52,230 nt of DNA from Haemophilus influenzae (GTDB lineage: Bacteria > Pseudomonadota > Gammaproteobacteria > Enterobacterales > Pasteurellaceae): positions 1,726,366-1,778,595 of the forward strand of contig OV298644.1 of assembly GCA_923172585.1 (NCBI GenBank), given 5' to 3'. The notes beneath the pieces were generated by a model. That model was not told where the DNA came from. It did not search any database and saw nothing but the letters and a program-made list of their open reading frames with translations. Below, in pieces: positions 1-11,065 of this stretch. Every line of letters starts with the position of its first letter. Position 1 is the first letter of the stretch. Position numbers and translations under genes: made by a program.

Positions 1-28
1 GATGTACTTCGTTCAGTTACGTATTGCT
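1..28 (+). other. Oxford Nanopore ligation adapter, top strand
   Basis: Bases 2-28 match the known nanopore sequencing adapter top strand as I remember it (it begins ATGTACTTCGTTCAGTTACG). The same sequence in reverse complement ends the window. It is therefore library sequence, not genome. This identifies the window as an untrimmed long read, or a contig built from one, and it explains the uneven error density. Confidence 0.95.
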
Positions 29-300
29 AAGCGAAGTAACTATTTTACGTAAAATTATCCTTCCTTTAGCATTACCACAGTTGTATCTGGTTGGTTATTA
101 AGTTTCACTATTTCATTAGATGATGTTGTGGTTTCATCATTTGTCGGTGTTACAGTTATGAAATCTTACCATTGAGAATATTCTCTCTAGTGAAAACCGG
201 TGTAACACCTGAAGTTAGCTCTTTAGCAACGATTATGATCGTGCTTTCATTAGCTCTTGTCGTTTTAAGCCAGCTAATTACACGAAAAAATAACCATTAA
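29..300 (+). pseudogene. potC: PotC, spermidine/putrescine ABC permease, C-terminal part
   Basis: Inner-membrane permease subunit of the polyamine importer PotABCD. The translation reads LPQLYLVGWLLSFTISLDDV, then VVSSF, and after a frameshift near base 160 continues YEILPLRIFSLVKTGVTPEV and ends in ITRKNNH at the TAA of 298-300. The TISLDDVVVSSF stretch and the final membrane helix are typical of PotC. The start is cut off by the read end. potD follows on the same strand, as in other pot operons. The frameshift lies in noisy sequence and is probably an artefact. Family assignment is firm; the state of the gene in the cell is unknown. Confidence 0.8.
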
Positions 301-304
301 TTAA

Positions 305-326
305 CAAAGGTTTCCCCAAACCTTTG
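305..326. terminator. Perfect 9-bp hairpin between potC and potD
   Basis: CAAAGGTTT (305-313) and AAACCTTTG (318-326) flank a CCCC loop. No T run follows directly, so it may be an RNA-stabilising or attenuating stem rather than a strong terminator. It lies just after the potC stop. Confidence 0.4.
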
Positions 327-370
327 AATTTAAAATAGAATACCATGACGCACAATCAAGGCGTTTTTAT

Positions 371-396
371 GCCTGTCATTCGGCAGGTGGTTTTTT
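371..396 (+). terminator. Terminator-like stem before potD
   Basis: GCCTG (371-375) can pair with CAGGT (about 383-387), and a run of six T follows at 391-396. It lies about 30 bases before potD. In an operon it would act as partial termination between permease and binding-protein genes. Sequence quality here is poor, so the call is tentative. Confidence 0.3.
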
Positions 397-425
397 ACGA
401 CTCTTTAACAGGAGAACAAACAAAA

Positions 426-1810
426 ATGAAAAAATTTGCAGGTTTAATTACTTAGCTTCGTAGCTGCAACTTTAACCGCTTGCAACGATAAAGATGCTAA
501 GCAAGAAACTGCAAAAGCTACGACTGCTGCTAATGACATCAAGACGCTCTACACGCCGACACAATAGGCACGCAGATGGTGATTCGACATCAGAACAGGA
601 CAACAAACAAAAAATGAAATAAAAGTGTAACGTTTAAAGCCTAGAATGCACAACGATATACAAGGTAAGCTAAAACTCAAAACTCAAGGCAAGACTGATA
701 AAGATGATAAGCAATCGAAACCTTGCTAAAAACTATCGCTGCTCCTAATGACACTGTGTAACGCGAACAATGTGAAAAGAATATGGACCACATGGTCAAA
801 TTACAGAGGACTTAACTAAAGAAACAGAGCATCATAAGCTATCATATAAACGCTTATCATAGAAGATAAAAAAAACACAACGTCCGAAAACCAAAACTCA
901 AGGCGAAACCCGGGAGGCATATCAAGTCAATCACCAACACTCTAACTAAAGGCGGAACAAAATGGCACCCGAAGAAGGGCAAAAAGAACTTGAACACACT
1001 CAAATTACCAAAACAAAAAGAATTAGATCATGATTGACGAAAGAAACCTTATGAGAAAGGAAACAAAACACCGCCAAACGAAAAGAAAACAAGACCCAAA
1101 TACGCAAACATCCAGCCAGTAACAAACATTACAATATGAAGAACAATTCAAATTACGGCCAAAGACACTATCTGAAAACTCAGATAACAAACAACTAACA
1201 ACATTAGACGACACGCGCGAAGAGCGAAGTAACATCAATTTATGGAAAAGGGGTCAAGATACAAATAATCGCAAAAACCAAAAAGCACCAAAAAAAGACT
1301 AGGAAGAACCAAGAAAATGACGTCCAAATATACTTGGCGTTCATACTCTTTGCAATTCCAGAACACAGCTAACAAATTCATGAAAGGCGCAAGCACAAGA
1401 GCGGCACTATGGAATACATGCGGTACGTAGTGCTAAAAAAGAAAAAGCACAAAAATTAACCATAAGCTATCCCGGTAAGACCAACCTGCACAATGGATTG
1501 AAGCGAAAAAAGCAATACCATAAAACAGCTAAAAATTTCAATGAAGAACACAAGCCGATTAACTACACCGTACAGCAAAAAAAAGAAAAAAAAATCACTG
1601 ACCAAGAGCTACCTGGTTCGACCCAACCTCAAATATATGAAGCAAAAAAAGCATTACAAAAAGAAATCACAGAAAAACAAGCGATCAATCAGTCAACAGA
1701 AATATTAAAAAAATAGTCACTGGCAAAAATGACGCTAAATAAAAACGCACGCAAGGCCGTAATCTTATGAACAATATTACCAACAACCAAATTGCGCAGC
1801 AAAACAAATG
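426..1810 (+). pseudogene. potD: PotD, periplasmic spermidine/putrescine-binding lipoprotein (noisy copy)
   Basis: Substrate-binding protein of the polyamine importer. The start ATG (426-428) has an AGGAG ribosome site at 410-414. The signal peptide reads MKKFAGLIT, then after one stop SFVAATLTACNDKDAKQ, with a lipobox ending in TAC. Downstream pieces match PotD in order: LKTQG-like near 870, KELDHDW near 1,020, PYEKGNK near 1,050, AKKEKA near 1,430, EAKKALQKEITE at about 1,640-1,675, and FYEQYYQ near 1,770. The total length suits a roughly 360-residue PotD plus insertions. Many frameshifts and stops lie between these islands. I read this as raw sequencing noise over an intact gene, not as real decay. 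Confidence 0.7.
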
Positions 1811-4279
1811 GTCAACCCAGCAAAAAATAATAAAATATGATATATGCGCAATAAGTCATCCGCAAATGCAAAACGCCATAGCGGCCGTAATATCTGAAGC
1901 TGTTACCGTCAGCAAAAATGCTCGATCGGCTATCTCAACTCTTCACAGACGGTAAAAATAGTCTCCAACTCCTCAAATAGGCTTCAGGAAGTCCGCCAAC
2001 GCAGCTAATTCAGCGGTCCTTGATAAGAAACGTGAGTTCGACGGCACGATCGGCTAGCTCAACAAGAAGCACGCATGATCTACCCAGTTCCAACTCTAGC
2101 CAATCAAATTTCTGGAACTTTAGCCTCCACCTCCACTGCTGTTGCTCTGCACAAGAAAGTGGCTTCTACGCGATTTCGGCGCATCAAGAAGAATCCACCC
2201 CACGTACTCATCCAAATGCCTCTACCTTCGAAGAGAATAACATTTCTCTCCGCAGTAGCATCCGATTAAATCGACTGGTCGCTGGCCCAGAAAATCAACA
2301 TACGTGCCTTGATGTTAAGCAGCAAAAATATCTTCAAAAACCACCAATGCTTATACATCAAAATCCCCGTTTGACTCAACAAAATCAAGAAAGTACAGTG
2401 GATTTAACGAAAAATTTTGCAAGCAATAAAGTCGACTCACAACTAACCAATAAGCCTTTAACAAGCAGTCATGAAAGTTCGGCCAGAAAACAACAAATGC
2501 TTCCACATCATACCCCAGCACGTGGCGTTCGTAAAGAAATCAAGAAATTAAATAGTCTGAGTAACAATCTTACACGATCCATTACAAACGATTCAGGATC
2601 TCCAAAGAAAAGCCGTAATGCTGCGAAAATAAGCATAATCTCGAAGGGAGTACAACAAATACGGCAAATACCCTGCCGTCGGCTAAACTATTGATTTAAA
2701 ATCAAGTTGACTTTTACCAACATTATTATGGCTCATAACAAGCCCAATTCAGCATCTCAAAGATAAAAATGTAGCAAAAACTTAAGGTTTCTAACTCATA
2801 GGAATCTCTATCTTAAATAAAATTTACCCAGCAATAACTCAAGAGTATAAAATGGTAATCCCAGCCTCATTCCAACCACCAACAAACCGCGATAGCTCCA
2901 CAATAACATCGTCCTTGTGCTAGAACTCTTAACAATAATCATTCCTGCAATTCCAAGCCTAGATTTACATTTCAAAGGTCCCAATTAATCCAGTATGACT
3001 TGTAATCTAAAATTTAGCTGCAAACTTAATCCCGTGACTGTTGGTATCAGAACCGTCGTTAAATAAAAACAAATTGCCTTGAAATCACTGAAAATGCGAC
3101 AGCCATTCAAAACTTCACCAAGCGGTTGCATCAGCAATAAATAACGCTAACGTCAAACAAAAAAGATACATTGGCAATGCCATAACCAACGCCAAAATGC
3201 GGCATTCGTACTTAAATAATGATTAATTGACAAAAATAAAAATCCAATATCGCAATTAAACAACTCACCGATCCGATATGAGCAAAAAAAAGAAGTAATA
3301 ATGCTTATACAATGCTATCATTAAACTAAGACAATTATTTAGCCAATAAGATACATTCAACAGCAAACGACTTCAAACAGTGAAGAAATAATACAACACA
3401 ATCAAATAACCATTGAGCTTCTATTGCATATTTAGATGAAGAAAGTAGACCAATAGTAACTTTTAATTCTGGCAAGCATTTTCGACTTGGTAATAATACA
3501 GAAATTGTATAGAAGTATGCAAGCAAATGAACGACATGCTAAAGCTGAAACTACATAAACATTTAATATATATAGCATGAATTGCTTCATCGTCACTTCT
3601 TTCACAACTACTTTAGGATTAAATGGCGTTTGAAATCCTGACAGCTCAAACGTTCTTACAGCTAATTAACCAACTGCCATAGCAACACTACCACCCTTAC
3701 CTAAACGGAAGGAACTATTTGCGAATGCTTTAAAAGAATCAAATAAAAGAAAAATTATCTTAACGAAAACACCAAAATTAGAACTATGCAAGACCATGTC
3801 CCCTATATAGGTAAGAGGGATTAGGTTGCAATAACAATGTGACATAATGCTCAATGAAAACGCTAGAACAAGATTACAACTTTTAACGCCTGCAATCACG
3901 ATTGAGAATATCGCTATGGTAAAGACTTGCATGTTCATTAGATAACTGAGTTAGATCCTGTTACAAGATCGATAATGAGGAATAATTAACTCGATAGACT
4001 CCTTCAGTCCAAACCCAGGAAATAAATGCGAAGTCAGCAGCAAATACAGAAAATCAAGTGAAAAACACGCAAGTCAACAGAAAAATAAATCGAGATAAGT
4101 TAATAACCTTATAAAATGAAAAACAAAGAAAATCGATATATATAAAATTTAACAAAGAATTATTAAAAACATTAAACCAATTTTAATCCACGAAACTGTG
4201 GATAACCATCTGGTTATATCACATCTCACTAATTTACGTAGTTTTTTATGATCTAAACAGGTTACCTCTAACCTTTCAC
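1811..4279. other. Noisy stretch without an assignable gene
   Basis: About 2.5 kb between potD and hldE. Frames are short and low in complexity, the base mix is shifted towards A on this strand, and no known motif could be followed for more than a few residues. The longest frame (2020-2694, plus strand) is rich in Ser, Asn and Lys and looks like noise. Sequence quality resembles the damaged potD region, so one or two real genes may be hidden here. I see no rRNA, tRNA or CRISPR repeats. Confidence 0.6.
3335..3938 (-). other. Possible remnant of a membrane-protein gene
   Basis: Two hydrophobic minus-strand frames lie close together (3666-3938 and 3335-3526). The first reads MNMQVFTIAIFSIVIAG and later FGVFVKIIFLLF; the sequence between them gives FNPKVVVKEVTMKQFMLYIL. 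Repeated helix-like stretches with charged turns suggest one transmembrane protein broken by errors. I do not recognise the family. Reverse complement of A/T-rich noise also produces hydrophobic frames, which is the main alternative. Confidence 0.25.
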
Positions 4280-5709
4280 TTAATCTTTCAATAATTTAAT
4301 TTTTTCAATCACATTTGTTGTTGAACAACCATTTTCAAAGTTTAGCACTTTAACATCGCCACCGTTTGCCCAAACTTCTTTACTGCCTGCAATCTCTTCG
4401 GGTTTGTAATCGCCGCCTTTGACTAAAAGATCTGGTAGAATTTCGCCGATTAAACGTTGTGGTGTATCTTCAGTGAAAGGCACCAACCAGTCCACGGATG
4501 CCAAACCAGCCAATACCGCCATACGGTTTTCAAGATTATTAATTGGGCGACTTTCACCTTTTAAGCGTTTAACAGAATCGTCGCTGTTTACCGCAACAAT
4601 TAGACGATCGCCCAATTTGCGTGCATTTTCTAAATAAGAAATATGCCCTGGATGCAAAATATCAAAACAGCCATTAGTCATCACAATTTTTTCACCGCGC
4701 GCTTTAGCTTGTGCGACAGCATCTTTTAATTCTGCTTCACTCATAATGCCAAATCCAGTTTCAGGGCGAGCATGAATAGCATTTTCAAGTTCCACGGTCG
4801 AAACCGTTGAAGTCCCTAATTTACCCACCACAATTCCTGCGGCAACATTGGCTAGGTAACAAGATTCTTCGAAAGAACGTCCATCTGCTAATGCGGTTGC
4901 TAATACGCTAATGACAATGTCACAGCTCCCGTCACATCAAACACTTCTTTTGCAACGGTTAGCAAATGATAAGGCTCTTGATTTGGGCGTAATAATGTCA
5001 TCCCTTTTTCAGAACGCGTCACCAAAAGTGCGGTTAATTCAATATCAGAAATTAATTTTAAACCCTTCTTAATAATCTCTTCTTCTGTATTACATTTACC
5101 CACAACGGCTTCAAATTCAGACATATTGGGTGTCAATAATGTAGCCCCACGATAACGTTCAAAATCAGTTCCCTTTGGATCGATCAACACAGGCACATTC
5201 GCTTTGCGTGCAATTTGAATCATTTTCTGAACATCTTTAAGCGTGCCTTTGCCGTAATCAGAAAGAATCAAAGCACCGTAATTTTTCACCGCACTTTCTA
5301 ACTTCGCTAATAAATCCTTGCAATCTACATTATTGAAATCTTCTTCAAAATCAAGGCAGAGCAGCTGTTGATGACGAGATAAAATACGTAATTTAGTAAT
5401 GGTTGGATGGGTTTCTAATGCAACAAAATTACAATCAATCTTTTGTTTTTCTAATAAATGGGAAAGTGCAGAACCAGTTTCATCTTGTCCAATCAATCCC
5501 ATTAACTGAACGGGTACGTTGAGTGAAGCAATATTCATCGCCACATTTGCAGCTCCACCTGGGCGTTCTTCATTTTCTTGTACACGAACCACTGGCACTG
5601 GTGCTTCTGGTGAAATACGGTTGGTTGCGCCGAACCAATAACGATCAAGCATCACGTCGCCTAATACAAGTACTTTTGCTTGCTTAAATTCTGCTGAATA
5701 TTGAGCCAT
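4280..5709 (-). CDS. hldE: HldE, bifunctional heptose-7-phosphate kinase / heptose-1-phosphate adenylyltransferase
   Basis: Makes ADP-heptose for the lipooligosaccharide inner core. The N-terminal part is a ribokinase-fold kinase ([10 protein letters not shown] near residue 55, ending in the GAGD anion-hole motif). The C-terminal part is a nucleotidyltransferase with [12 protein letters not shown]. The gene has 1,430 bases, one short of a 476-residue reading frame. A single C (G on the coding strand) is missing at about 4,922, inside the GAGD motif, and splits it into 4900-5709 and 4280-4831. Restoring it gives VTGAGDIVISVL and a full-length protein. It is divergent from lpxL; both serve the outer-membrane glycolipid. 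The indel is most likely a read error. Confidence 0.93.
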
Positions 5710-5805
5710 TTTAAAATCTCTCTATTTGAATAACCAAAATTGTGACGATTTTACCACAACTCAAATTTACGATAAACTACGCCCCTAACTTACGTGGAAA
5801 GAACA

Positions 5806-6740
5806 ATGAAAAACGAAAAACTCCCTCAATTTCAACCGCACTTTTTAGCCCCAAAATACTGGCTTTTTTGGTTAGGCGTGGCAATTTGGCGAAGTATTTT
5901 ATGTCTTCCCTATCCTATTTTGCGCCATATTGATCATGGTTTCGGTTGGCTATTTCCACATTTAAAAGTGGGTAAACGTCGAGCAGCCATTGCACGCCGT
6001 AATCTTGAACTTTGTTTTCAGACATGCCAGAGAATGAACGTGAGGCGATTTTGCAAGAAAATCTTCGTTCAGTAGGCATGGCAATTATCGAAACTGGCAT
6101 GGCTTGGTTTTGGTCGGATTCACGTATCAAAAAATGGTCAAAAGTTGAAGGCTTACATTATCTAAAAGAAAATCAAAAAGATGGAATTGTTCTCGTCGGT
6201 GTTCATTTCTTAACGCTAGAACTTGGCGCTCGCATCATTGGTTTACACCATCCTGGCATTGGTGTTTATCGTCCAAATGATAATCCGTTGCTTGATTGGC
6301 TACAAACGCAAGGCCGTTTACGCTCTAATAAAGATATGCTTGATCGTAAAGATTTACGCGGAATGATCAAAGCTTTACGCCACGAAGAAACCATTTGGTA
6401 TGCGCCTGATCACGATTACGGCAGAAAAAATGCCGTTTTTGTGCCATATTTTGCGGTGCCCGAAGCTTGCACAACCACTGGTAGTTATTATTTATTGAAA
6501 TCCTCACAAAACAGCAAAGTGATTCCATTTGCGCCATTACGCAATAAAGATAGCTCAGGCTATACCGTGAGTATTTCAGCGCCTATTGATTTTACGGATT
6601 TACAAGATGAAACGGCGATTGCTGCGCGAATGAATCAAATCGTAGTAAAGGAAATCATGAAGGACATAACAATATATAAGTGGCTAAATCACCGTTTTAA
6701 AACACGTCCAGATGAAAATACGCCTAGTTTATACGATTAA
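5806..6740 (+). CDS. lpxL: LpxL/HtrB, lipid A late acyltransferase
   Basis: Inner-membrane enzyme that adds a secondary acyl chain to Kdo2-lipid IVA. The protein starts MKNEKLPQFQPHFLAPKYW, with a hydrophobic anchor at about residues 20-45, and carries the acyltransferase motif GVHFLTLELGAR (His with acidic residue five later) and YAPDHDYG. The ATG at 5806 follows GGAAAGAAC. The gene has 935 bases where 936 (311 residues) are expected: one C is missing near 6,016 (CFPDMPE read as CFQTCQ), so two frames appear. The C-terminal EIMKDITIYKWLNHRF also looks slightly altered. H. influenzae htrB is known to affect LOS acylation and virulence. Function is firm; the frameshift is probably an artefact. 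Confidence 0.93.
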
Positions 6741-6769
6741 AAGTGCGATCGAATATCACCGCACTTTTT
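6740..6769 (+). terminator. Terminator built from an inverted uptake-signal pair
   Basis: AAAGTGCGAT (6740-6749, one base off the uptake core) pairs with ACCGCACTTT, followed by T residues up to 6769. It starts at the lpxL stop and would end its transcript before parE. Inverted uptake-signal pairs used as terminators are a known Pasteurellaceae habit. Confidence 0.75.
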
Positions 6770-6812
6770 GATAAAATTTTCTCAAATTAAAAAATGAACG
6801 AATAATCTCACC

Positions 6813-8714
6813 ATGACAACCAATTATTCAGCTCATGAAATTACCGTTCTTAAAGATCTCGAGCCAGTACCAAATTCGCCCAGGAATGTACACTGAGACT
6901 ACTCACCCTAATCATTTAGCACCAAGAAGTTATTGATAACAGCGTAGATGAAGCCCTTGCGGATTTTGCCACAAAAAATGAAGTAATTTTGCACACTGAT
7001 CAATCCATTGAAGTCACAGACAATGGTCGCGGTATGCCTGTGGATATTCATCCGACGGAAGGCGTCTCAGGCGTAGAAGTGATACTGACTAAACTGCATG
7101 CTGGTGGTAAATTCTCCAATAAAAATTAATGAATTTGCGGGAGGTTTACACCACGTAGGGATTTCAGAAGTGAATGCGCTTTCTGAACGCGTGGATATTC
7201 AAGTTAAACGCAATGGCGAAATCTATAAAATTACCTTTGAAAACGGCAGTAAAGTAGAAGAATTGGAAATTATCGGGACTTGTGGCAGACGCACAACTGG
7301 AACAACTGTTCACTTCAAACCGAATCCAAAATATTTTGACAGCGCAAAATTTTCCGTTAGCCGCCTACGCCATTTATTAAGAGCGAAAGCAGTACTCTGC
7401 TCAGGGCTTGAAATCAAATTCATTGATAAAGTAAACAATACTCAAGATATTTGGTTATATGAAGATGGGCTTTCCGATTACCTTATCGAAGCAGAAAATG
7501 GCTTTGAAACCCTTCCGGAAAAACCATTTGTTGGCGAATTTAAAGGAGCAAATGAAGCAGTTAGCTGGGCATTACTTTGGTTGCCAGAAGGTGGCGAACT
7601 AATCGGCGAAAGCTATGTAAACTTAATTCCAACAATTCAAGGCGGAACGCATGTTAATGGTCTACGCCAAGGTTTATTAGATGCTATTCGTGAATTTTGC
7701 GAATTTAGAAATCTATTACCACGTAGGGTAAAACTTACCGCCGATGATATTTGGGATCGTTGTTCTTACATTCTTTACCTTAAAATGCAGGATGCACAAT
7801 CCGCAGGGCAAACAAAGGAACGCTTATCATCACGCCAAAGTGCGGTGTTTGTCAGCGGTGTTTTAAAAGATGCGTTCAGCCTATGGCTAAATCAAAATGT
7901 ACAAGATGCTGAAAAATTAGCAGAAATTGCCATTAGTTCTGCACAACGCCGATTACGCGCAGCCAAAAAAGTTGTGCGAAAAAAACTTGTTAGTGGCCCT
8001 GCATTACCAGGAAAATTAGCTGATTGTGGCTCACAGGATTTAGAAAAAACGGAATTATTTTTAGTGGAGGGCGACTCTGCTGGCGGCTCAGCAAAACAAG
8101 CACGTGATCGCGAATATCAAGCGATTTTGCCGTTACGTGGGAAAATTTTAAACACATGGGAAGTATCCCCTGATCAAGTATTAGGTTCAACGGAAATTCA
8201 CGATATCGCCGTGGCTCTAGGGATCGATCCTGATAGCAATGATTTATCACAACTTCGCTATGGCAAAGTCTGTATTCTCGCAGATGCTGACTCCGATGGT
8301 CAGCATATTGCCACTCTACTCTGCGCCCTGTTCTTACGTCATTTTCCGAAATTGGTACAAGACGGTCACGTTTACGTAGCAATGCCACCACTTTATCGCA
8401 TTGACTTAAATAAAGAAGTCTTCTACGCATTAGATGAAAATGAAAAAGAGGCGATTTTAGATCGGTTGAAAAATAAAAAAGGTAAACCGAATGTTCAACG
8501 TTTTAAAGGTTTAGGTGAAATGAACCCATCGCAATTGCGTGAAACAACAATGGATCCGAATACGCGCCGTCTCGTTCAATTAACTTATGATTTAGGGGAA
8601 GATCAAGGCTCAGATACATTAGAACTGATGGATATGTTATTAGCGAAAAAACGTTCCGAAGACCGTAAAAATTGTTTACAAGCGAAAGGCGATCAGGTTG
8701 ATTTATCTGTTTAG
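6813..8714 (+). CDS. parE: ParE, topoisomerase IV subunit B
   Basis: ATPase subunit of topoisomerase IV, which separates linked daughter chromosomes with ParC. The GHKL ATPase domain shows [10 protein letters not shown] and DNGRGMPVD, and the TOPRIM domain shows LVEGDSAGG and [10 protein letters not shown] start it at 6813 ([19 protein letters not shown]). Three single-base insertions, near 6,870, 6,925 and 7,128, break the first 110 codons. Together they restore frame, and 1,902 bases minus three gives 632 residues, the expected size. Several odd substitutions remain, such as HHVGIS for HGVGIS, DGQH for DGLH, and Trp to Cys at 8673-8675. parC follows after 66 bases. Confidence 0.94.
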
Positions 8715-8780
8715 ACTAAATTAATCTCAGCAAATCCGAATTTTAATAAATTAAGAATATATCAATTAACAGAAACAAAA

Positions 8781-11024
8781 ATGACAAATATCAACTATGA
8801 AGGCATTGAGCAAATGCCTCTACGCACATTCACTGAAAAGGCTTATCTCAACTATTCTATGTATGTCATCATGGATCGTGCGTTGCCTTTTATCGGTGAT
8901 GGTTTAAAACCCGTTCAACGCCGTATTGTATATGCGATGTCTGAACTTAGCTTAAATGCTACGGCAAAATACAAAAAATCTGCCCGTACCGTCGGTGATG
9001 TACTCGGTAAATTCCATCCACATGGTGACAGCGCTTATTATGAAGCGATGGTGTCAATGGCACAACCCTTCTCTTATCGTTATCCGCTGGTAGATGGTCA
9101 AGGTAACTGGGGGGCGTCAGATGATCCAAAATCCTTCGCAGCCATGCGTTATACGGAATCTCGCCTATCTAAAATCTCTGAAATCTTGTTGAATGAACTC
9201 GGACAAGGAACAGTAGATTATCAACCAAACTTTGATGGAACCTTAGCCGAACCACAATATTTACCTGCTCGTTTACCTCATATTTTATTGAACGGCACAA
9301 CAGGTATTGCGGTGGGGATGGCGACAGATATTCCACCACACAATATTAACGAAATTGCTGATGCGGCAGTAATGTTGCTAGATAATCCAAAAGCGAAATT
9401 AGATGATGTACTTGAAATTGTTCAAGGCCCAGATTTTCCAACAGAAGCGGAAATTATTTCGCCAAAATCAGAAATTCGCAAAATTTATGAGCAAGGCCGT
9501 GGCTCAATAAAAATGCGTGCAACTTGAAAAAAAGAAGACGCCGAGATCATTATTTCTGCGCTTCCACATCAATCTTCTCCCTCAAAAGTTATTGCACAAA
9601 TAGCCGATCAAATGACGGCCAAAAAACTGCCAATGCTAGAAGATATTCGAGATGAAGCCGATCACGAAAACCCAATCAGAATTGTACTAGTCCCTCGCTA
9701 AAATCGAGTCGATACTGATGCCTCAATGGCACATTTATTTGCTACAACAGATCTTGAAAAAAGCTACCGTGTAAATATGAATATGATCGGGCTTGATCAT
9801 AAACCTGCGGTAAAAGGCTTATTAGAAATCTTAAATGAATGGCTCACTTTCCGTCGCACAACGGTCACTCGTCGCCTTCAATATCGCTTAGATAAAGTAC
9901 TCTCTCGCTTGCATATTTTAGAAGGCTTGATGATAGCCTTCTTAAATATTGATGAAGTTATCGAAATTATACGCCACGAAGATGATCCAAAAGCAGAGCT
10001 GATGGTACGCTTTAATTTAAGCGATGAACAAGCCGATGCCATTTTAAATTTACGCTTACGTCATTTAGCGAAATTAGAAGAAAACCAACTCAAAGCAGAA
10101 CAAGATGAACTTGAAAAAGAGCGGTTAAATTTAGAAGCAATTTTAGGATCAGAACGCCGTTTGAATACGCTTATCAAAAAAGAAATTCAAGAAGATGCGA
10201 AAAAATATGCCAGTCCACGTATGTCTCAACAGGTCGAACGCGAAGAAGCCAAAATGATCTATGAAAGTGATATGACGCCAGCAGAACCAGTTACTGTCAT
10301 CTTATCAGAAATGGGCTGGGTACGTTGTGCAAAGGGACACGATATTGATCCTAAATCATTAAGCTACAAAGCTGGCGATAGCTATCTAGCTCACGCTTGT
10401 GGAAAAAGTAATCAAGCCGTTGTATTCATTGATAGCACGGGGCGGAGTTATACACTCGATCCGCTTTCATTGCCTTCCGCTCGCTCCCAAGGCGAACCAC
10501 TTACAGGTAAACTCAATTTACCCACTGGTGCGACCATTGAATATGTTGTAATGGCCAGCGAACAGCAAGAATTATTGATGGCTTCTGATGCGGGATATGG
10601 TTTTATTTGTAAATTTGAAGATTTAATTGCACGTAACAAGACTGGAAAAGCCTTGATTTCATTACCAGAAAATGCCAAAGTGTTGAAGCCGAAAACATTG
10701 ATAAATTCTACCGCACTTGTTGTCGCAATCACATCAGCAGGCAGAATGTTGATTTTTCCAGCACAGGATTTACCGGTATTATCAAAAGGTAAAGGCAATA
10801 AAATGATCACTATTCTCGCAGCGAATGCAAAAGATCGTAGCGAACTATTGACAAAATTATTGCTTATTTCAGATCAAGCAAGTCTTGAATTTTATTCTGG
10901 AAAACGAAAAATTGTATTAAAACCAGAAGATCTGCAAAAGTTCCGTGCAGAACGAGGCAGAAAAGGTTCGACATTACCACGTGGATTACATACCAATCTT
11001 GAAATTATGGTAGTCGAGCTGTAA
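8781..11024 (+). CDS. parC: ParC, topoisomerase IV subunit A (two in-frame stops)
   Basis: DNA cleavage and rejoining subunit of topoisomerase IV. The winged-helix active site shows AMRYTESRL with the catalytic Tyr at residue 124; the C-terminal half is the beta-pinwheel DNA-wrapping domain. The length of 747 codons equals the usual size. TGA at 9525-9527 (expected Trp) and TAA at 9699-9701 interrupt one continuous frame. Since parC is essential, these are most likely sequence errors. The quinolone-resistance region reads [12 protein letters not shown] with Gly82, Ser84 and Glu88, the wild-type residues. The gene is transcribed with parE. Confidence 0.94.
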
Positions 11025-11065
11025 CACAACACATCACTTAAACATAACTTAGGGAGATCCAATTT

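Noticed and set aside
2020..2694. Longest open frame in the left noisy block (224 codons)
   Set aside because: Ser/Asn/Lys-rich with no motif and no ribosome site, in sequence with heavy error; most likely chance in noise.
7990..8430. 146-codon minus-strand frame inside parE
   Set aside because: It is the shadow of the well-conserved TOPRIM region of parE and has no features of its own.
8781..11024. parC as a true pseudogene
   Set aside because: Two stops in an otherwise perfect full-length frame of an essential gene, in an error-prone read; sequencing error is far more likely.
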